A stretch of 64,000 nucleotides of DNA, taken from Polyporus tsugae. Its lineage: Eukaryota; Basidiomycota; Agaricomycetes; Polyporales; Polyporaceae. The translations under genes were made by a program, and so were the position numbers. Shown one piece after another: positions 59,243-64,000 of the stretch. Within the stretch, counting starts at the first letter, position 1. Every line of letters begins with the position of its first letter. Location of the stretch: NCBI GenBank assembly GCA_024305745.1, contig JAHRBS010000009.1, forward strand, positions 682,001-746,000. The letters run 5' to 3'. Under the pieces are notes generated by a model. It saw only the letters and a list, made by a program, of their open reading frames with translations. It was not told the origin of the DNA and did no database searches.

Positions 59243-59982
59243 TAAACTCTTTTGTACGCGGTGTTGGCGGGCAGCGGATCAATTTACTTACTTACACGTA
59301 AAACGGAGGTCCCCTTGTGAACTCATGCATTTATATGTGCCATAGGTCATTGCGTGCACCCAACCCTTTCTCTGTCACAGAGGGCAGGCAGGCAGGTGGA
59401 AGACACAATAAAACGCGCGGTTATGAAAATGGATCCGTTCGCTAAGGTGACATGTTCTGGACACGTCGATACTGTATATCGTCCGATGCATTTCATTGGC
59501 GCTTGAAACGCAGCGTTCGCGTGGTAACATTCAACGTGGATTCTTATTCCAGGACGCTCCCCGACTCGGAACCCTTCCATGGCAACTCAGAGAGGTCTAC
59601 GGACATTATGACAATAGTTATGCACGAGATGGTCGAGGAATGCACGGAAAGAGAGCGAGATCAGGAAGCGGGGAACTTGAAGGGGAGAAGGGTTGGGGAT
59701 GGGGTGGCGGAGGTCTCGTTTAGGTTAGCGATTCGAGCTCCGACCGAATATAGAAGCCCTAAACCTCCAAGAGCGTCTTCGCCCTTGCCTCGTCCCTCCG
59801 GTACCCTCCATCCTCTAACGATCCATCCTTCCTCTAGTCCCGGTTCTTCTCCTTCATGTACGTGTCTTTCGCATTGGATTGTTGTAGGGAGCATCGAACA
59901 TGCGGGGCAGACGGGCCAGAGGGTCGCCGACGCGTCGATCCGCAGTTTTCTTGATTAGTCGCGCTGACGTTGGGCTTGCAGA
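59243..59982. other. Intergenic / beta-tubulin promoter
   Basis: About 740 bases between the MITE and the beta-tubulin start. The stretch 59700-59880 is C/T-rich as in other promoters here. No gene called. Confidence 0.4.
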
Positions 59983-61630
<1,648 letters not shown>

Positions 61631-62220
61631 GCGCCCATTTGTCTCGCTGTTGCTCTGCTCACCCGAAAAGGTCTACATCGTATCCACTTTATATTGGTCG
61701 CTTTCAGTGTTCTCTACACGTTTTCCTCTTGCCGCTTCTGCTGTCGTCTTTGCGTCCGACGATGATGCACCCCACATCCTCTCTCCCTCGCCCTTCACGA
61801 TCACTTTCACATGTCCCCCGGTTGGCAATACCGAAGTTACCCTAGTCTGCATACCTCCCTTGTCCATTCATTATCATCCAACGCTTACGAAATTCATGTC
61901 CAATTACCGGGATTCTGCTTGGAACAATGGGTTAACTGAGTGTCGTCGGATTTGTTGGCCTCAAGCTTCAAGATCTGAACGCGACATTGAGCTAGAGAAT
62001 GGGTCTGGAAGATTGGTTCTCTCCACCATCAGACTCTTGAGGTCCCGGATCCAGCTTGAGAATCGCACGCCATCGAGTCCTACAGCGCGAATAGACCCTT
62101 GCTTAGCTGCAGCTGTAGTGGCGACGTTCGGACTTTGCCTGGTTTAACTTGATTTATAAGCTTTATCTCTCGACGCTCACCACACCCAATACTCATCGAG
62201 CCTCCAGGTCAACGATCGCG
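61631..62220. other. Intergenic
   Basis: About 590 bases with the beta-tubulin 3' UTR and the oxoprolinase upstream region. The open frame 61578-62147 in another phase overlaps the last tubulin exon and is not considered coding. Confidence 0.5.
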
Positions 62221-64000
62221 ATGGCCGCCAGGACAGTCCCCGACAGGTCCATTAGGATCTGCGCCGATCGCGGAGGCACATTTTGCGACGTGCACGCGTC
62301 GTTTCCCAACCCGGAGAAAGCGGGAGAGCGCAGGGAGATCGTCGTGAAGCTTCGTGAGTCTCTGTCTTTCGCCCGTATCTCGAAGGGACGGACTTGCCTT
62401 ACGACTATGACGGCGCGCACCAGTTTCGCAAGACCCGGGGAACTACAGCGATGCGCCGACGGAGGGCATCCGGCGCGTACTCGAGATCGTGACGGGGGAG
62501 CAGATCCCGCGGGGGAGCATATTGAACACGGACAAGATCGGTGCGCCCTCTCCGCCCTTCTCTCCTTCCCATCGTCTCGCTCGCACGCTCATCAGTATCT
62601 GTTTTGGCCACGGGGCAGATTACATCCGGCTGTCGACGACGGTCGCGACGAACGCGCTGCTTGAGCGGAAGGGCCACAAGCATGCTCTGCTTATCACGCG
62701 CGGTTTCCGCGACCTCCTCCTCATCGGCAACCAGGCCCGCCCGCGCATCTTCGACCTCAACATCCGCCGTCCGGCCCCGCTGTACTCGACGGTGCTCGAG
62801 GTCGACGAGCGCGTCACGCTCGTCGGGTACACATCCGACCCGCAGGCAGAGCAGCATGCGGTGCAGTTTGACGAGGGCGGGAAGGTGGGGAGGGGGTATC
62901 GCGGAAAGGGGTGGGACGGGGTAGGCGAGGCGGAGGGCCCTGGGGAGGTCGTGCAGGGCTTGTCGGGTGAGGCGGTCAGGGTGATGCAACGACCGGGTGC
63001 GTATTCTCCCTTCTCTCCGCTCATCTTCACGTCTGAGTCCGGCGGCGCCGATGCCGATCCTCGTTCTGTCAGACCTGGCAGGGGTGCGCGAAGACCTACA
63101 GAAGCTCTACGCGGACGGCTACCGCTCGATCGCGATCGTCCTCGCGCACTCATACACGTACCCTGAGCACGAGCTGCAGATCGCGGCGCTCGCGCGCGCG
63201 GTCGGCTTCGCGCACGTCTCGGCGTCGTCGCAGCTGCTGCCGATGATCAAGATGGTGCCGCGCGGCGTATCGTCGACCGCGGACGCGTACCTCACGCCGG
63301 TTCTGCGCCAATACCTGGACGGGTTCTTCTCCGGGTTTGACGCGAAGCTCAAGGACGGGAAGGTACAAAGCCCTCGGGTCGAGTTCATGAGCAGCGACGG
63401 CGGTCTGCTGGACCTGAACAACTTCTCGGGGCTGAAGAGTATCTTGAGCGGGCCTGCGGGGGGCGTGGTGGGGTATGCGTTGACGAGCTGGGACGAGGAG
63501 AGGAAGGTCCCGATCATTGGGTGCGCATACAGTCAGCTATCCGCTTCGCGCAGAGCTAACAACCCATGGTAGGATTGATGTCGGAGGCACATCAACGGAC
63601 GTCTCGCGTTTTGCAGGACGTTACGAGGTCGTGTACGAGACGACGACGGCCGGCGTGACGATTCAGTCTCCTCAGCTAGACATCAACACTGTCGCTGCTG
63701 GAGGAGGCTCTTGTCTCACCTTCCGGAACGGTCTCTTCCTAGCAGGGCCGCATAGCGCAGGTGCTGAACCTGGTCCTGCATGTTATCGGTGCGTCTGATA
63801 TGCTGTGGCTCCTGATACCGATCCTGAGGCTGAGGCAATGTACGCATATAGCAAGGGAGGTCCTTTGGCGGTCACCGACGCCAACCTGATTCTTGGCCGA
63901 CTCATTCCGGACTATTTCCCCAGGATATTTGGCAAGTCGGAGAAGGAACCTTTGGACATCGAGGCGTCACGCTCTGCATTTGACAGCCTTACCCAAGAGA
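62221..64000 (+). CDS. OXP1: 5-oxoprolinase, N-terminal part (runs off the window)
   Basis: The protein starts [20 protein letters not shown] and at least six exons are visible. Motifs in order: [13 protein letters not shown] (actin-like ATPase start), [114 protein letters not shown] and [19 protein letters not shown]. These are the hydantoinase-A half of ATP-dependent 5-oxoprolinase, which hydrolyses 5-oxoproline to glutamate in the glutathione cycle in the cytosol. The full protein is about 1,250-1,300 aa, so more than half lies outside. Joins at KLL|SQDPG, DK|IDYIRL, R(P)|DLAGV and PIIG|IDVGG were checked and are in phase. Confidence 0.94.

Overview
The window reads as nuclear DNA of a filamentous basidiomycete, most likely a wood-decay or mushroom-forming Agaricomycete. 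Genes are dense and intron-rich, with introns mostly 50-70 nt and GT..AG. Two families typical of these fungi are present (DUF6534 seven-helix proteins and a tandem-domain single-pass membrane protein), together with a chromodomain-bearing Ty3/gypsy element. All gene models below were spliced by eye from reading frames, splice sites and phase.

Layout. 0-15 kb: the 3' end of an unidentified gene, three identical tRNA-Glu(CTC) genes (one minus, two plus), a membrane protein gene with microexons, an F-box gene, a typical 2-Cys peroxiredoxin, TRM112 and the mitochondrial protease OMA1. 15-34 kb: two DUF6534 genes and two EamA-type transporters, arranged as two DUF6534/EamA neighbour pairs. Between the pairs lie three housekeeping genes: a small complex I subunit, the KEOPS kinase BUD32 and eIF3a. 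34-44 kb: a large Cch1-type calcium channel and an epsin. 45.9-59.3 kb: an accessory, repeat-rich stretch with a 6.4-kb chromovirus bounded by 446-bp LTRs, a broken ORF running into an LTR-like sequence, two inverted-repeat (MITE-like) elements and an unrecognised, possibly decayed gene. 60-64 kb: beta-tubulin and the 5' part of 5-oxoprolinase, which runs off the end.

How the genes relate. Most are independent single-gene fungal transcription units. TRM112, BUD32, eIF3a and the tRNA-Glu genes all concern tRNA modification or translation, but nothing here shows co-regulation. The points most worth a second look are: very small exons, including a predicted 1-nt exon; two DUF6534 paralogs whose four successive microexons match exactly in size; a canonical GGGTTTT frameshift site joining gag to pol; an intron-like segment inside the LTR bounded by an 11-bp direct repeat; TA- and TTA-flanked inverted-repeat elements; and a beta-tubulin with glutamine at position 198, a benzimidazole-resistance site.
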